Shown here piece after piece: positions 28,280 through 37,948 of a DNA stretch of 64,000 bases. Below the pieces are notes generated by a model. It made no database searches and was not told where the DNA came from. It saw nothing but the letters and a program-made list of their open reading frames with translations. Position 1 is the first letter of the stretch. Each line of letters opens with the position of its first letter. Both the position numbers and the translations under genes were made by a program. The DNA is from Prochlorococcus sp. AG-355-P18 (GTDB lineage Bacteria; Cyanobacteriota; Cyanobacteriia; PCC-6307; Cyanobiaceae): assembly GCA_003280515.1 (NCBI GenBank), contig QCER01000001.1:1-64000 (forward strand). The letters run 5' to 3'.

Positions 28280-29281
28280 GTGAATCAAACTTTAATTCAA
28301 GAAATTCTCGAAGTTGTCGAGCAGGCAGCTATTGCCTCAGCAAAACTAACAGGACTTGGTCAAAAAGATGAAGCTGATGCTGCAGCTGTAGAAGCTATGA
28401 GATTGCGAATGGGCAAAATTGAAATGAAAGGGAAAATTGTTATTGGAGAAGGTGAAAGAGATGAAGCACCTATGCTTTATATAGGTGAAGAAGTTGGTAG
28501 TGGAAATGGCCCAGGGGTTGACTTTGCAGTAGATCCTTGTGAAGGAACAAATCTTTGTGCGAATAATCAAAGAGGTTCTATGGCGGTTTTAGCTGCATCT
28601 GATACGGGTGGTCTTTTCAATGCGCCTGATTTTTACATGAACAAATTAGCAGCGCCTCCTGCGGCCAAAGGTAAAGTAGATATTCGAAATTCAGCTACTG
28701 AAAACTTGAAGATACTAAGTGATTGCTTGGGCCTTTCTATTGATGAGCTTACTGTAGTTGTAATGGATAGAACTAGACATAAAGATTTAATTAAAGAGAT
28801 TCGAGGATGTGGTGCAAAAGTACAACCGATTTCTGATGGTGATGTTCAAGCTGCGATTGCATGCGGTTTTGCAGGAACTGGAACACATTGCTTGATGGGT
28901 ATAGGTGCAGCTCCAGAGGGTGTTATTTCTGCTGCTGCAATGAGAGCTCTTGGCGGACACTTCCAAGGACAACTAGTTTATGATCCGGCAATCGCTCAAA
29001 CTTCTGAATGGGCTGATTACACAAAGGAAGGAAATATAAAACGTCTTAATGAAATGGGCATAACAGATATAGATAAAATCTATGAAGCAAATGAATTGGC
29101 ATCGGGAGAAAATGTTGTTTTCGCTGGAAGTGGAATAACTGATGGATTATTATTTGACGGAGTTAAATTCGAAAGGGATTGTGTTAGAACAAGTAGTCTA
29201 GTTATTAGTACATTAGATAGTACTGCAAGGTTCACAAATACTGTCCATATAAAAGATGGTGCTAAGAGTATCAGCCTTTAA
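28280..29281 (+). CDS. glpX: Fructose-1,6/sedoheptulose-1,7-bisphosphatase, class II
   Basis: A 333-residue GlpX-type bisphosphatase; in cyanobacteria this enzyme hydrolyses both fructose-1,6- and sedoheptulose-1,7-bisphosphate and is essential to the Calvin cycle. Metal-binding motifs are [16 protein letters not shown] near residues 56-71 and VDPCEGTN near 85-92, with KVDIRN-containing and [20 protein letters not shown] (near 206-225) segments typical of the family. The start is GTG, placed by the family N-terminus ([15 protein letters not shown]). The upstream spacer holds a perfect palindrome. It heads a plus-strand block with hemA, glgC, gnd and pgl. Confidence 0.95.
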   Translation: MNQTLIQEILEVVEQAAIASAKLTGLGQKDEADAAAVEAMRLRMGKIEMKGKIVIGEGERDEAPMLYIGEEVGSGNGPGVDFAVDPCEGTNLCANNQRGSMAVLAASDTGGLFNAPDFYMNKLAAPPAAKGKVDIRNSATENLKILSDCLGLSIDELTVVVMDRTRHKDLIKEIRGCGAKVQPISDGDVQAAIACGFAGTGTHCLMGIGAAPEGVISAAAMRALGGHFQGQLVYDPAIAQTSEWADYTKEGNIKRLNEMGITDIDKIYEANELASGENVVFAGSGITDGLLFDGVKFERDCVRTSSLVISTLDSTARFTNTVHIKDGAKSISL

Positions 29282-29299
29282 AAATTCACTTTTGATTTT

Positions 29300-30610
29300 A
29301 TGCATATTGTTGTCGTCGGACTGAGTCATCGCACGGCACCTGTCGAAGTGCGTGAGAAGTTAAGTATTCCTGACCAATCCATAACAGAGTCATTGAAAGC
29401 ATTAAAAGCTTTCTCTGATGTATTAGAGGTGTCAATTTTAAGTACTTGTAATAGGCTTGAAATATATGCGCTAGTAAAGGATAAAAATACTGGAATTTCA
29501 TCTATTAAAGAATTCATATCAGAATATTCTGGAATTATTTTTGAAGATTTAAATCCACATCTTTTTTGCTTTAGACAGGAAGAAGCAGTTTTGCATTTGA
29601 TGAAAGTCTCGGCAGGACTCGATAGCCTCGTTTTAGGTGAAGGACAAATCCTTTCGCAGGTAAAAAAAATGATGAGATTAGGTCAAGAGAATCAATCAAC
29701 TGGACCAATTCTTAATAGATTATTAACTCAATCAGTTAGTACAGGTAAAAAAGTAAGATCCGAAACAAATTTAGGAACTGGAGCTGTGTCAATCAGTTCA
29801 GCAGCGGTAGAACTAGCTCAATTAAAAATTGGACAAGAAAAGGGTTTTGATACTCTTGTAAGTTTGGAATCAGAGAACGTTCTTGTTGTTGGCGCCGGAC
29901 GAATGAGTAGGCTTTTAATAACTCATTTAAAATCAAAAGGATGTCATAAACTTATCCTTTTAAATAGAAATATTGATAGAGCATTAAATCTTGCACAAGA
30001 CTTCCCTGATTTAGAGATTGTTTGTAAAGAGTTAAATGAATTAGAAGAAAACATATCATTATCTTCTCTTGTTTTCACCAGTACTGCTTCTGAAGAGCCA
30101 ATTATTGATCTCACAAAAATTGAAAAAATCAATTTGAGTAATAGACTTAAATTTATTGATATTGGTGTACCGAGAAATATATCTAATGATGTTAAACAAC
30201 ATGAATTTGTTAAATCATATGATGTTGATGACTTACAAGAGGTCGTTTCAAGAAATCAAGAATTTAGGCAGAAAATAGCAAAGGAAGCGGAATCTTTAGT
30301 AGAAGAAGAAAGGATCATTTTTCTAGAGTGGTGGGCAAGTTTAGAGGCCGTTCCAGTAATTAATAAACTTAGATCAGATTTGGAGTTAATTAGAAAAGAG
30401 GAATTGCAAAAAGCACTTAGCAGAATGGGACCAGATTTTTCGGCTAGAGAAAGAAAAGTTGTGGAAGCTCTGACTAAAGGAATAATTAATAAAATACTTC
30501 ATACGCCGGTCACCAAGTTGAGAAGTCCTCAATCAAGAGAAGAAAGACAAGTTTCTTTGAAAATCGTTGAAAAATTGTTTTCTTTGGTAGAAGAGGATAA
30601 AAATAACTAA
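29300..30610 (+). CDS. hemA: Glutamyl-tRNA reductase
   Basis: A 436-residue enzyme that reduces glutamyl-tRNA to glutamate-1-semialdehyde, the committed step of haem and chlorophyll synthesis. The N-terminus HIVVVGLSHRTAPVEVREKL and the catalytic cysteine in ILSTCNRLEIY (near residue 50) are diagnostic. The NADPH domain contains VVGAGRMSRLLITHL near 195-209, and the C-terminal dimerisation helix follows. It starts 18 bases after glpX, so the two are likely co-transcribed, linking tetrapyrrole supply with carbon fixation. In other organisms this enzyme is feedback-inhibited by haem. Confidence 0.97.
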   Translation: MHIVVVGLSHRTAPVEVREKLSIPDQSITESLKALKAFSDVLEVSILSTCNRLEIYALVKDKNTGISSIKEFISEYSGIIFEDLNPHLFCFRQEEAVLHLMKVSAGLDSLVLGEGQILSQVKKMMRLGQENQSTGPILNRLLTQSVSTGKKVRSETNLGTGAVSISSAAVELAQLKIGQEKGFDTLVSLESENVLVVGAGRMSRLLITHLKSKGCHKLILLNRNIDRALNLAQDFPDLEIVCKELNELEENISLSSLVFTSTASEEPIIDLTKIEKINLSNRLKFIDIGVPRNISNDVKQHEFVKSYDVDDLQEVVSRNQEFRQKIAKEAESLVEEERIIFLEWWASLEAVPVINKLRSDLELIRKEELQKALSRMGPDFSARERKVVEALTKGIINKILHTPVTKLRSPQSREERQVSLKIVEKLFSLVEEDKNN

Positions 30611-30740
30611 TTTTTTTCGATTTATATTAAGTTTTTCCAGTGATTTAATGAAATACCTTTGTAAACTGACCATTTGTATTTCTAAATAAGCCCATAATCA
30701 GTTACTTTAAATAGTTGTATATCTACCTCCATTAGATTGA

Positions 30741-32036
30741 ATGAAGCGTGTGTTGGCCATAATCCTCGGAGGAGGAAAAGGTTCTAGACTTTACCCTCTA
30801 ACAAAAATGAGGGCTAAACCTGCTGTGCCATTGGCAGGTAAGTATCGTTTGATAGATATTCCGATTAGTAATTGTATAAATTCAGGCATTGAAAAAATGT
30901 ACGTATTGACCCAGTTCAATAGTGCATCTCTAAACAGACATATAGGAAGAACCTATAATTTAAATGGCCCTTTTGGTCAAGGATTTGTGGAGGTTTTAGC
31001 TGCACAACAGACTCCTGATAGTCCTAAGTGGTTTGAAGGTACTGCTGATGCTGTAAGAAAATACCAATGGTTATTTCAAGAATGGGATGTTGATGAATAT
31101 TTAATATTGTCAGGTGATCAACTGTACAGAATGGACTACAGTTTATTTGTTCAACATCATAGAGATAATGGTGCTGATTTAACTGTTGCAGCTTTACCTG
31201 TTGATGAGGCTCAAGCAGAAGGTTTTGGCCTAATGAGAACCGATGATTTAGGAAATATAAAAGAATTTAGTGAAAAGCCTACTGGAGAGAAGTTGAAGGC
31301 TATGGCAGTAGATACTTCAAAATTTGGATTAAGTAAGGAGTCAGCTGTCGAAAAACCATATCTAGCCTCTATGGGGATTTACGTTTTTAGCAGAAATACT
31401 CTCTTCGATCTTCTAAATAAATTTCCAAATTATACTGATTTTGGTAAGGACATAATTCCAGAAGCCCTTAATAGAGGCGATACTCTTAAAAGTTATGTAT
31501 TCGATGATTATTGGGAAGATATCGGCACAATTGGAGCATTCTTTGAGTCAAACCTTGCATTGACTGAGCAACCAAAACCTCCATTTAGTTTTTATGATGA
31601 GAAATTTCCAATTTATACTAGACCTAGATTTTTACCCCCTTCTAAACTTGTAGATGCTCAAATTACTGATTCAATTGTCTGTGAAGGCACAATCTTGAAG
31701 TCATGCAGCATTTTACATTGTGTTTTAGGTGTAAGAAGCAGGATTGAAAGTGACTCGGTTCTTGAGGATACTCTTGTTATGGGAGCCGATTTCTTTGAAT
31801 CCCCTGAAGAGAGGATTGAATTAAGAAAAGGTGGCGGAACGCCTCTTGGAGTAGGAGAAGGGACTACTGTAAAAAGAGCAATTCTTGATAAGAATACAAG
31901 AATTGGCGATAATGTCGTGATCATTAATAAAGATAGAGTAGAAGAAGCAGATAAGCCAGAATTAGGCTTTTATATCAGAAATGGAATTGTTGTAGTAGTT
32001 AAAAATGCAACTATTGCAAACGGAACTGTTATTTAA
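30741..32036 (+). CDS. glgC: Glucose-1-phosphate adenylyltransferase
   Basis: A 431-residue ADP-glucose pyrophosphorylase, the control step of glycogen synthesis. The nucleotide site is [22 protein letters not shown] near residues 9-30; substrate motifs include [10 protein letters not shown] near 119-128, EFSEKPTG near 174-181 and the [11 protein letters not shown] segment near 256-266. The C-terminal beta-helix ends with the allosteric region ([14 protein letters not shown] and the YIRNGIVVV tail), which in cyanobacteria binds 3-phosphoglycerate. It follows hemA after 130 bases that hold no gene. Confidence 0.96.
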   Translation: MKRVLAIILGGGKGSRLYPLTKMRAKPAVPLAGKYRLIDIPISNCINSGIEKMYVLTQFNSASLNRHIGRTYNLNGPFGQGFVEVLAAQQTPDSPKWFEGTADAVRKYQWLFQEWDVDEYLILSGDQLYRMDYSLFVQHHRDNGADLTVAALPVDEAQAEGFGLMRTDDLGNIKEFSEKPTGEKLKAMAVDTSKFGLSKESAVEKPYLASMGIYVFSRNTLFDLLNKFPNYTDFGKDIIPEALNRGDTLKSYVFDDYWEDIGTIGAFFESNLALTEQPKPPFSFYDEKFPIYTRPRFLPPSKLVDAQITDSIVCEGTILKSCSILHCVLGVRSRIESDSVLEDTLVMGADFFESPEERIELRKGGGTPLGVGEGTTVKRAILDKNTRIGDNVVIINKDRVEEADKPELGFYIRNGIVVVVKNATIANGTVI

Positions 32037-32131
32037 ATCTTTTCCATCATTTTTCGCTGACATAAGTATTTTTTTTGAGCAATTTTGTTGAGTTGAAGGC
32101 ACACTATATTTATTGAGTTTTTTAATTTTTT

Positions 32132-33550
32132 ATGTCCAAGGCACATTTTGGTTTAATAGGTCTTGGTGTTATGGGCGAAAATTTAGTTCTTAACGCAGAG
32201 AGAAATGGATTTTCTAGTGTAGTTTTTAATAGGACTTACTCAAAAACCGAAGAATTTTTACAAGGTCGTGGCCTTGGGAAGAATATAGAAGGAGCTGAAA
32301 CTCTTCAAGAATTTGTTAATAAGCTAGAGAGACCTAGAAGAATTCTAATGATGGTAAAAGCTGGGCCAGCAACAGATGCTGTCATTGATAATATTTCTGG
32401 ATATCTCGAGGAAGGAGATTTATTAATAGATGGCGGTAACTCTCAATTTAAAGATACAGAAAGAAGGGTGAATACTCTTGAAAGTAAAAGTTTTGGATAC
32501 ATCGGAATGGGAGTCTCTGGGGGTGCCAAAGGAGCTCTAGAGGGCCCAAGCATGATGCCCGGTGGTACTAAGGCTTCATATGATGCAATAGAGAGCTTAC
32601 TAACAAAAATGGCTGCCAAAGTTGAAGACGGACCATGTGTTGCATATGTTGGTCCAGGCGGCTCAGGTCATTTTGTAAAAACTGTTCATAACGGAATTGA
32701 ATATGGAATTGAACAAATACTTGCAGAAGCTTATGACCTTATGAAGAGAGTCAAAGGTATGAATGGAGAGCAGATGTCAGAGGTATTTGGTATTTGGAAT
32801 AATACTGATGAATTAGCTTCTTATCTTGTTGAGATAACAGAGATTTGTCTAAATACAAAAGATGATATAACTGGAGATGATGTCGTGGAAAAAATATTAG
32901 ATAAAGCTGGCCAGAAAGGTACAGGTTTATGGACTGTTGTGAGTGCTCTAGAACTGGGGGTATCAGTCCCAACTATTTATGCATCTTTAAATGCAAGAGT
33001 AATGAGTTCTTTAAAAGAGCAACGTAGTGAGATTGAAAAAACTATTCCATCTAAAGAGATAGAGGATTTTGATTTAGGAAATGTATCGGATGGAATGAAA
33101 CCTTTATTTGATGCTGTAGTCCTTGCCACAATTGCTAGCTATGCCCAAGGTATGGATATTTTAAGAGAAGCATCTGCAGTATATAACTATGGTTTGAATA
33201 TGCCGTCAATTGCACAAATATGGAAAGGTGGTTGCATAATTAGATCAAAATTATTAAGTAAAATTCAAGATGCTTATAACAAAGATCCTGATCTAAAAAA
33301 TTTAATTTTTGATGATTGGTTTAATAATGAAATTGCGACAAGATTAGATAACTTAGCTAAGGTAGTTTCTCTATCCACAAAGGCAGGTATACCAGTCCCA
33401 TGTTTATCCAGTACTTTAGATTATTTGAATAGTTATAGAACCAATAGACTTCCTCAGAATCTTGTGCAGGCAATGAGAGACTGTTTTGGCTCTCATACAT
33501 ATGAAAGAATTGATAGGGAAGGTAGTTTTCATACTGAATGGATGAAATGA
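32132..33550 (+). CDS. gnd: 6-phosphogluconate dehydrogenase, decarboxylating
   Basis: A 472-residue dehydrogenase that oxidises 6-phosphogluconate to ribulose 5-phosphate with NADP reduction, the main night-time NADPH source in cyanobacteria. The Rossmann motif is GLIGLGVMGENLVLNAERNG near residues 7-26; the active site has MGVSGGAKGALEGPSMMPGG near 126-145 and VKTVHNGIEYG near 186-196 with the catalytic lysine. The end SHTYERIDREGSFHTEW is typical of the long type. It overlaps the next gene, pgl, the preceding enzyme of the same pathway, so the two are translationally coupled. Confidence 0.97.
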   Translation: MSKAHFGLIGLGVMGENLVLNAERNGFSSVVFNRTYSKTEEFLQGRGLGKNIEGAETLQEFVNKLERPRRILMMVKAGPATDAVIDNISGYLEEGDLLIDGGNSQFKDTERRVNTLESKSFGYIGMGVSGGAKGALEGPSMMPGGTKASYDAIESLLTKMAAKVEDGPCVAYVGPGGSGHFVKTVHNGIEYGIEQILAEAYDLMKRVKGMNGEQMSEVFGIWNNTDELASYLVEITEICLNTKDDITGDDVVEKILDKAGQKGTGLWTVVSALELGVSVPTIYASLNARVMSSLKEQRSEIEKTIPSKEIEDFDLGNVSDGMKPLFDAVVLATIASYAQGMDILREASAVYNYGLNMPSIAQIWKGGCIIRSKLLSKIQDAYNKDPDLKNLIFDDWFNNEIATRLDNLAKVVSLSTKAGIPVPCLSSTLDYLNSYRTNRLPQNLVQAMRDCFGSHTYERIDREGSFHTEWMK

Positions 33551-34275
33551 TTGAAAAGGTTAAAAATGGATACACCTTAAATATATACAAAGACAAGTTA
33601 GAACTATCAACAGCGGTTTTTAAGTTTATTCAAAGCCATATTATTCATACTTTAAAAAAGAAAGATAGATTCAAATTTTGTGTAAGTGGAGGTTCAACTC
33701 CTAAATCTGTGTATCATCTCTTATCTAATAATGATCTTCAATGGGATATGGTTGATGTCTTTTTAGGAGATGAAAGATGTGTTGATCCAAATTCAGAATT
33801 AAGTAACTCGTTAATGTTGAGAAATTCTTTGCTAACTAATTTTGGATCTAAAGCTTATTTTTATGAAATTTTCAATGATTTAAACGCTGATGATGAAACT
33901 ACTAAAAATCAATTTATTTCTAAATTATTTGAAAAATGCGGATCAAACCCTCCAACTTTTGATCTAACATTATTAGGTCTTGGAGATGATGGTCATACAG
34001 CCTCACTATTCCCTTATCAAAAAAATAATAATGTAGATGATTTTGTTATTTTTAATGAAGGTAAAGGTTTAAAAAGAATTTCATTAACTCCAAAGGTTAT
34101 TTCAGCTTCTTCAAAGATAGTATTTTTAGTTAGTGGAGCTTCTAAAAGAATTGCTCTTGAGAGGTTATTAGATGAAAAAGAGCCACCAGAAAGAACACCA
34201 TCAAAATTAATAAAATCTATTAATCAAATTTCAATATTTTGTGATCAGGAATCAGCAAAAGAATTAGAAATTTAG
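33538..34275 (+). CDS. pgl: 6-phosphogluconolactonase
   Basis: A 245-residue lactonase (NagB/Pgl fold) that hydrolyses 6-phosphogluconolactone to 6-phosphogluconate. Family motifs are VSGGSTPKSVY near residues 49-59, VFLGDERCVDP near 75-85 and LLGLGDDGHTASLFP near 145-159, which carries the catalytic histidine. Two starts are possible: the ATG at 33538, overlapping gnd by 13 bases, or the ATG at 33547, which overlaps the gnd stop in an ATGA junction; the second is more typical of coupled genes. It acts immediately before Gnd in the oxidative pentose phosphate pathway, which fits the arrangement. Confidence 0.93.
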   Translation: MDEMIEKVKNGYTLNIYKDKLELSTAVFKFIQSHIIHTLKKKDRFKFCVSGGSTPKSVYHLLSNNDLQWDMVDVFLGDERCVDPNSELSNSLMLRNSLLTNFGSKAYFYEIFNDLNADDETTKNQFISKLFEKCGSNPPTFDLTLLGLGDDGHTASLFPYQKNNNVDDFVIFNEGKGLKRISLTPKVISASSKIVFLVSGASKRIALERLLDEKEPPERTPSKLIKSINQISIFCDQESAKELEI

Positions 34276-34305
34276 TTAGAGTCTATTAATAATTTAAATT
34301 ATTTA

Positions 34306-34854
34306 ATGAGTAAGAAAAAATTTTTATTCCAGAAAAAGGAGTTCGATGGTTGGAAAACATTAAATGATACTGTTATGGGCGGATCAAGTTCAGCTTTTTG
34401 TGAAACCTCAAATTCGGGTTTGATATTAAAGGGTAATATTGTCGAGAAAGCAGGAGGATTTGTTAGTTGTAGATCTTCTATATATAAACCTTCTTTAAAT
34501 GTATCTGAGTATTCATCCTTTGAATTAAATATTGATGGACAAGGAAGAACTTTTAAATTTGCTGTCGCTTGTGAAGATGATCTACTAGGACTAACCGAAT
34601 TTATTCCTGGTGGACTTAGATGGATTAAATCATTCCCAACAAAAAAATTCGGGACAACAAATGTTCAAATTCCTTTTAATGATTTAAAACCTTCAGTAAG
34701 AGCTAATAAAGTACGTTTTCCATTTAAATTCAAGCCATCTAAAATTAAAAGATTGCAACTACTACACTCTAAGTTCGGTGATGATGGATTACTTAATAAT
34801 GAGTTTAAACAGGGTTCAATAAAAGTTTTAATTAAATCAATAAGTGTTATTTGA
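34306..34854 (+). CDS. CIA30-domain protein
   Basis: A 182-residue protein of the CIA30 (complex I intermediate-associated protein 30) family, a galactose-binding-like beta-sandwich. The hallmarks are WKTLNDTVMGGSSS near residues 15-28 and GGFVSCRS near 49-56, with the downstream FAVACED and KVRFPFKF strands. In mitochondria CIA30 helps complex I assembly; in cyanobacteria such proteins may assist NDH-1 or photosynthetic complex assembly, but that is inference. No signal peptide. The last bases overlap the next plus-strand gene, whose GTG start lies inside this frame's end. Confidence 0.82.
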   Translation: MSKKKFLFQKKEFDGWKTLNDTVMGGSSSAFCETSNSGLILKGNIVEKAGGFVSCRSSIYKPSLNVSEYSSFELNIDGQGRTFKFAVACEDDLLGLTEFIPGGLRWIKSFPTKKFGTTNVQIPFNDLKPSVRANKVRFPFKFKPSKIKRLQLLHSKFGDDGLLNNEFKQGSIKVLIKSISVI

Positions 34855-35230
34855 AAATCCACCTAAAAATATAGAGAGCTTAATCGCTAAGTCAGCAGAT
34901 TTAACAAATAAACCTTTTGTGCATTCTGTCGTAAAAATAAATGGTGAATACGAATTCGAAGATGAAGATATTGATTTAACAGTTAATATCTTATGTAGAG
35001 ATAAAGAAGGTAAAAGATTAGAAATTTATGATCTTGAATTAGAACTTTTTAAATCAAATAAAGAGTTGGTTTTAGTAATCTCTAAGCTCAACTTCCCTGA
35101 TGAACCAATATTATGGTGTGGAGTTAAAACATTATGGATGGATAGCAATAACGGGAAAAAATGCAATTCACCAAAATACAGCGCTAGATTGGAAAATTTA
35201 GCAAATAGGATAAAAAGTTTTATTGATTAA
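34844..35230 (+). CDS. Conserved hypothetical protein
   Basis: A 128-residue protein beginning at a GTG that overlaps the end of the CIA30 gene by 11 bases, which suggests coupled expression. It is acidic and soluble-looking with alternating hydrophobic residues (GEYEFEDEDIDLTVNILCRD, then IYDLELELFKSNKELVLVIS) compatible with a mostly beta fold. A short WCGVKTLWM segment is near residue 97. No signal peptide, membrane span or known motif. I do not recognise the family; similar proteins occur, as far as I recall, only in cyanobacteria. Confidence 0.7.
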   Translation: MLFENPPKNIESLIAKSADLTNKPFVHSVVKINGEYEFEDEDIDLTVNILCRDKEGKRLEIYDLELELFKSNKELVLVISKLNFPDEPILWCGVKTLWMDSNNGKKCNSPKYSARLENLANRIKSFID

Positions 35231-35232
35231 GA

Positions 35233-35268
35233 AAAAAAATTTGAGCTGTTTTATAAATCAGTAACAGC
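35233..35268 (-). terminator. Terminator of ilvD
   Basis: Read on the minus strand, GCTGTT and AACAGC pair (35263-35268 with 35245-35250) around a 12-base loop, followed after three A residues by eight consecutive T. The 5' arm lies within the last codons of ilvD, so the stop codon is in the loop. A stem of only six pairs makes it modest, but the T-run supports termination. Confidence 0.5.
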
Positions 35269-36924
35269 CCCTAAACTTGATGTGCTTACGATTCTCGAAT
35301 ATTTTGAAAGAATTCCTCTTTTGTATTTTTGAATAGGTTTTACCCATTCTTTTTTTCTTTTTTCTAATTCTTCGTCAGATAAATCAACTTCAATTAGTTG
35401 TTTTACAGCATCTACTGTAATTAAATCACCTTGTTTGATTAGAGCAATATTTCCTCCTACAGCAGCCTCTGGAGCTATGTGACCCACAACAAGGCCATAG
35501 GTACCCCCGCTAAATCTGCCATCGGTAATTAAAGCCACCTTCTCTCCTAGCCCTTGACCAACAATCGCAGATGTTGGAGCTAACATTTCTCTCATGCCTG
35601 GACCTCCTACAGGACCCTCGTTTCTAATAACAACAACATCACCAGCTTTGATATCGTTATTTAATATCGATTTTAAACAATCCTCTTCACTTTCAAAAAT
35701 CTTTGCGGGACCTGTTAATACAGGGTTTTTTACTCCGCTAATTTTGGCTACAGAACCTTCGCTCGCTAAGTTACCTTTTAATATCGCTAGATGTCCTTTT
35801 TTATAAAGAGGGTCATCTATATCTCTTATGACATTTTGATTAGTTGGAGGCTTATCTGGAATATTCTGTAAGTATTCTGAGATGGTTTTGCCTTCAATGT
35901 TTTTGCAATCGCCATGAATTAATCCTGCATTTAAAAGTATTTTCATTACTTGTGGAATTCCACCTGCCTTATGAAGATCCACCGTCACATATTTACCACT
36001 CGGTTTAAGGTCACAAATAACGGGTACTTTTTGTCGGATTCTCTCAAAATCATTAATGTTGATATCTATTCCTGCAGTATTCGCAATAGCTAAGATGTGC
36101 AATACCGCATTTGTTGATCCGCCAATTGCCATAATTACTGATATTGCATTTTCAAATGCTTTCTTAGTCATTAGGTCTAGAGGTCTTATATCTTTTTCTA
36201 TTGCAGAGACTAATATCTCAGCACTTTTATCTGCACTTAGTTCTTTTTCAAGATCTTCAGCAGCCATAGTGGAACTGTGAGGAAGACTTAACCCTAATAC
36301 TTCAATAACGGCAGACATTGTATTAGCTGTAAACATTCCTCCACAGCTACCAGCACCAGGAATACAATTTTTCTCAACTTGGATTAGCCTTTCTTCATTA
36401 ATTTTGCCTGATGTTAATTGTCCAACAGCTTCAAATGCACTAACAACAGTAAGATCTTCTCCATGCAATTTCCCAGGTTTTATTGTCCCTCCATAAATGA
36501 AAATTGAGGGAATATTCATTCTTGCAATCGCAATCATTGCACCCGGCATATTTTTATCACATCCACCTATAGCAAGTACCCCATCCATACTCTGAGCATT
36601 GCACGCTGTTTCAATTGAATCAGCAATAACTTCTCTTGAAACTAGGGAATATTTCATGCCCTCTGTTCCCATAGAAATTCCATCACTTACTGTTATAGTC
36701 CCAAACATCTGAGGCATTCCACCTGATCTTTTTATTGACTCTTCAGCTTTGAGAGCTAACTTATTTAAACCAATATTGCATGGAGTTATGGTGCTATATC
36801 CATTTGCAACTCCAATAATAGGTTTATTAAAATCTTCATCATTAAATCCAACAGCTCTTAACATCGATCTGTTAGGTGATCTTTGCACACCTTGTGTTAT
36901 TGCAGATGATCTGAGTTTATTCAT
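35251..36924 (-). CDS. ilvD: Dihydroxy-acid dehydratase
   Basis: A 557-residue iron-sulfur dehydratase that makes the 2-oxo acid precursors of valine, isoleucine and leucine. Cluster-binding cysteines are in TPCNIGLN near residue 49, [11 protein letters not shown] near 118-128 and [17 protein letters not shown] near 191-207. The C-terminal [19 protein letters not shown], with the catalytic serine, is also intact. Length matches the family. A small membrane/coiled-coil protein gene lies upstream on the same strand. With leuB at 45.5-46.6 kb it represents branched-chain amino acid synthesis in this window. Confidence 0.97.
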   Translation of the reverse strand: MNKLRSSAITQGVQRSPNRSMLRAVGFNDEDFNKPIIGVANGYSTITPCNIGLNKLALKAEESIKRSGGMPQMFGTITVSDGISMGTEGMKYSLVSREVIADSIETACNAQSMDGVLAIGGCDKNMPGAMIAIARMNIPSIFIYGGTIKPGKLHGEDLTVVSAFEAVGQLTSGKINEERLIQVEKNCIPGAGSCGGMFTANTMSAVIEVLGLSLPHSSTMAAEDLEKELSADKSAEILVSAIEKDIRPLDLMTKKAFENAISVIMAIGGSTNAVLHILAIANTAGIDININDFERIRQKVPVICDLKPSGKYVTVDLHKAGGIPQVMKILLNAGLIHGDCKNIEGKTISEYLQNIPDKPPTNQNVIRDIDDPLYKKGHLAILKGNLASEGSVAKISGVKNPVLTGPAKIFESEEDCLKSILNNDIKAGDVVVIRNEGPVGGPGMREMLAPTSAIVGQGLGEKVALITDGRFSGGTYGLVVGHIAPEAAVGGNIALIKQGDLITVDAVKQLIEVDLSDEELEKRKKEWVKPIQKYKRGILSKYSRIVSTSSLGAVTDL

Positions 36925-36947
36925 ATTATTTGAGAACCTTTTTTATT

Positions 36948-37238
36948 TTATTGCCCCAACTCTTCAAGTTGCTTCCTCACATCAGCAATTGCAGAATTAA
37001 GTTGCTCAACTTTCTTCTCCAGATTCTCTCCTTCAACTTCATTTATATTTTTATTTGAATCAATCGCTTCTGAGCCGTCTTGAATCCTGGAGGAATACAT
37101 CATTGCTTTTTGTTTTTTTTCCTCCTTTCTTTTGTCTGCTTCGGATATTAACCACCAAGCTAGACCTGCTGCTCCAATAAAAGCACCGCTTATTAATGAT
37201 AAAAGATTATTTGAAGACGAATCTCTGTATTCAGACAT
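36948..37238 (-). CDS. Small membrane-anchored coiled-coil protein
   Basis: A 96-residue protein. Residues about 13-32 (SLISGAFIGAAGLAWWLIS) make one glycine/alanine-rich membrane span; a basic KRKEEKKQK patch follows, then an acidic linker and a C-terminal helix of about 30 residues (EKKVEQLNSAIADVRKQLEE) with heptad-like spacing, probably a coiled coil. The single span with a soluble coiled coil suggests a scaffold or complex-assembly factor, but the family is unknown to me. It lies 23 bases upstream of ilvD and 29 bases downstream of the UPRTase-like gene, all on the minus strand. Confidence 0.7.
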   Translation of the reverse strand: MSEYRDSSSNNLLSLISGAFIGAAGLAWWLISEADKRKEEKKQKAMMYSSRIQDGSEAIDSNKNINEVEGENLEKKVEQLNSAIADVRKQLEELGQ

Positions 37239-37267
37239 TGGTAAAATATTTACTCCTATATTCTATA

Positions 37268-37885
37268 TTAGTTCTTATCTTGAAATATAGTACTCAAACG
37301 CAATAAAGGATTCCCAATACCAGGTAACAATAATTTTGTGTTTTCATCTTCCTCATCTATGCAAGAAGTGTAGATTACCTGATTAGGGAATAATTTTGCA
37401 ATTTCATTCAACCCTTTATTTGAGCAAATTGCAGTTATTAACAAAATCCTATTGGAATCAACACCTAATTTCTTTAATTTAATTAAAGTTTCTAATGTTG
37501 CAGATGTTGTCGTTATTTGTTCAGAATAAAGAATAACTCCTTCATTTGATTCAATACTCTTAGGTAGTTCTCCCAATGAAAGTGTAGAATTAGGAATTAC
37601 CTCTTTAGATCCGTACCATAAAGATAAGCCTTCCGGCATCATTGCGAAAACTTTTATTGGATATTCATTGTTAATAAAAAAACCATCCGCTACACCATTT
37701 TTAGTATTTATAGTTTCTTTTTTATACGGGAGCCAATTACGTAATGCTTCATATGTTAGCCATTTCCCCAATTGTTCATATCCTGTTGAGTACAAAATAT
37801 TAGGAGTGTCTTTTTCTCGTAATATAGAAAGCCAATGTTTTATTAATGGATGAGGAGGAACAATAACCTTTAGTGACATTGCCAT
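37268..37885 (-). CDS. Uracil phosphoribosyltransferase-like protein with degenerate sites
   Basis: A 205-residue protein with the Upp fold. The N-terminus VIVPPHPLIKHWLSILRE (residues 7-24) is the UPRTase hallmark. However, the PRPP loop, normally DPMLATGG, reads SEQITTTS at about 121-128, and the uracil-binding loop, normally GLGDAGDR, reads GIGNPLLR at 189-196, so the key acidic residues are gone. Catalysis of uracil plus PRPP to UMP is therefore doubtful; it may be a regulatory or structural relative. Cyanobacterial homologues are usually annotated simply as Upp. Minus strand, upstream of the coiled-coil protein and ilvD. Start chosen at the ATG giving MAMSLKVIV; a second ATG two codons later is possible. 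Confidence 0.75.
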   Translation of the reverse strand: MAMSLKVIVPPHPLIKHWLSILREKDTPNILYSTGYEQLGKWLTYEALRNWLPYKKETINTKNGVADGFFINNEYPIKVFAMMPEGLSLWYGSKEVIPNSTLSLGELPKSIESNEGVILYSEQITTTSATLETLIKLKKLGVDSNRILLITAICSNKGLNEIAKLFPNQVIYTSCIDEEDENTKLLLPGIGNPLLRLSTIFQDKN

Positions 37886-37948
37886 ATATTTTCCTTTAAG
37901 ATACTCTTACAAACTTTAAATACTTAAGTTCTAAAATACAGTCTTATT

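Noticed and set aside
28222..28380. A short out-of-frame ORF with ATG inside the glpX upstream palindrome
   Set aside because: It runs out of frame into glpX with no sensible protein features; the family N-terminus fixes the real start at GTG 28280.
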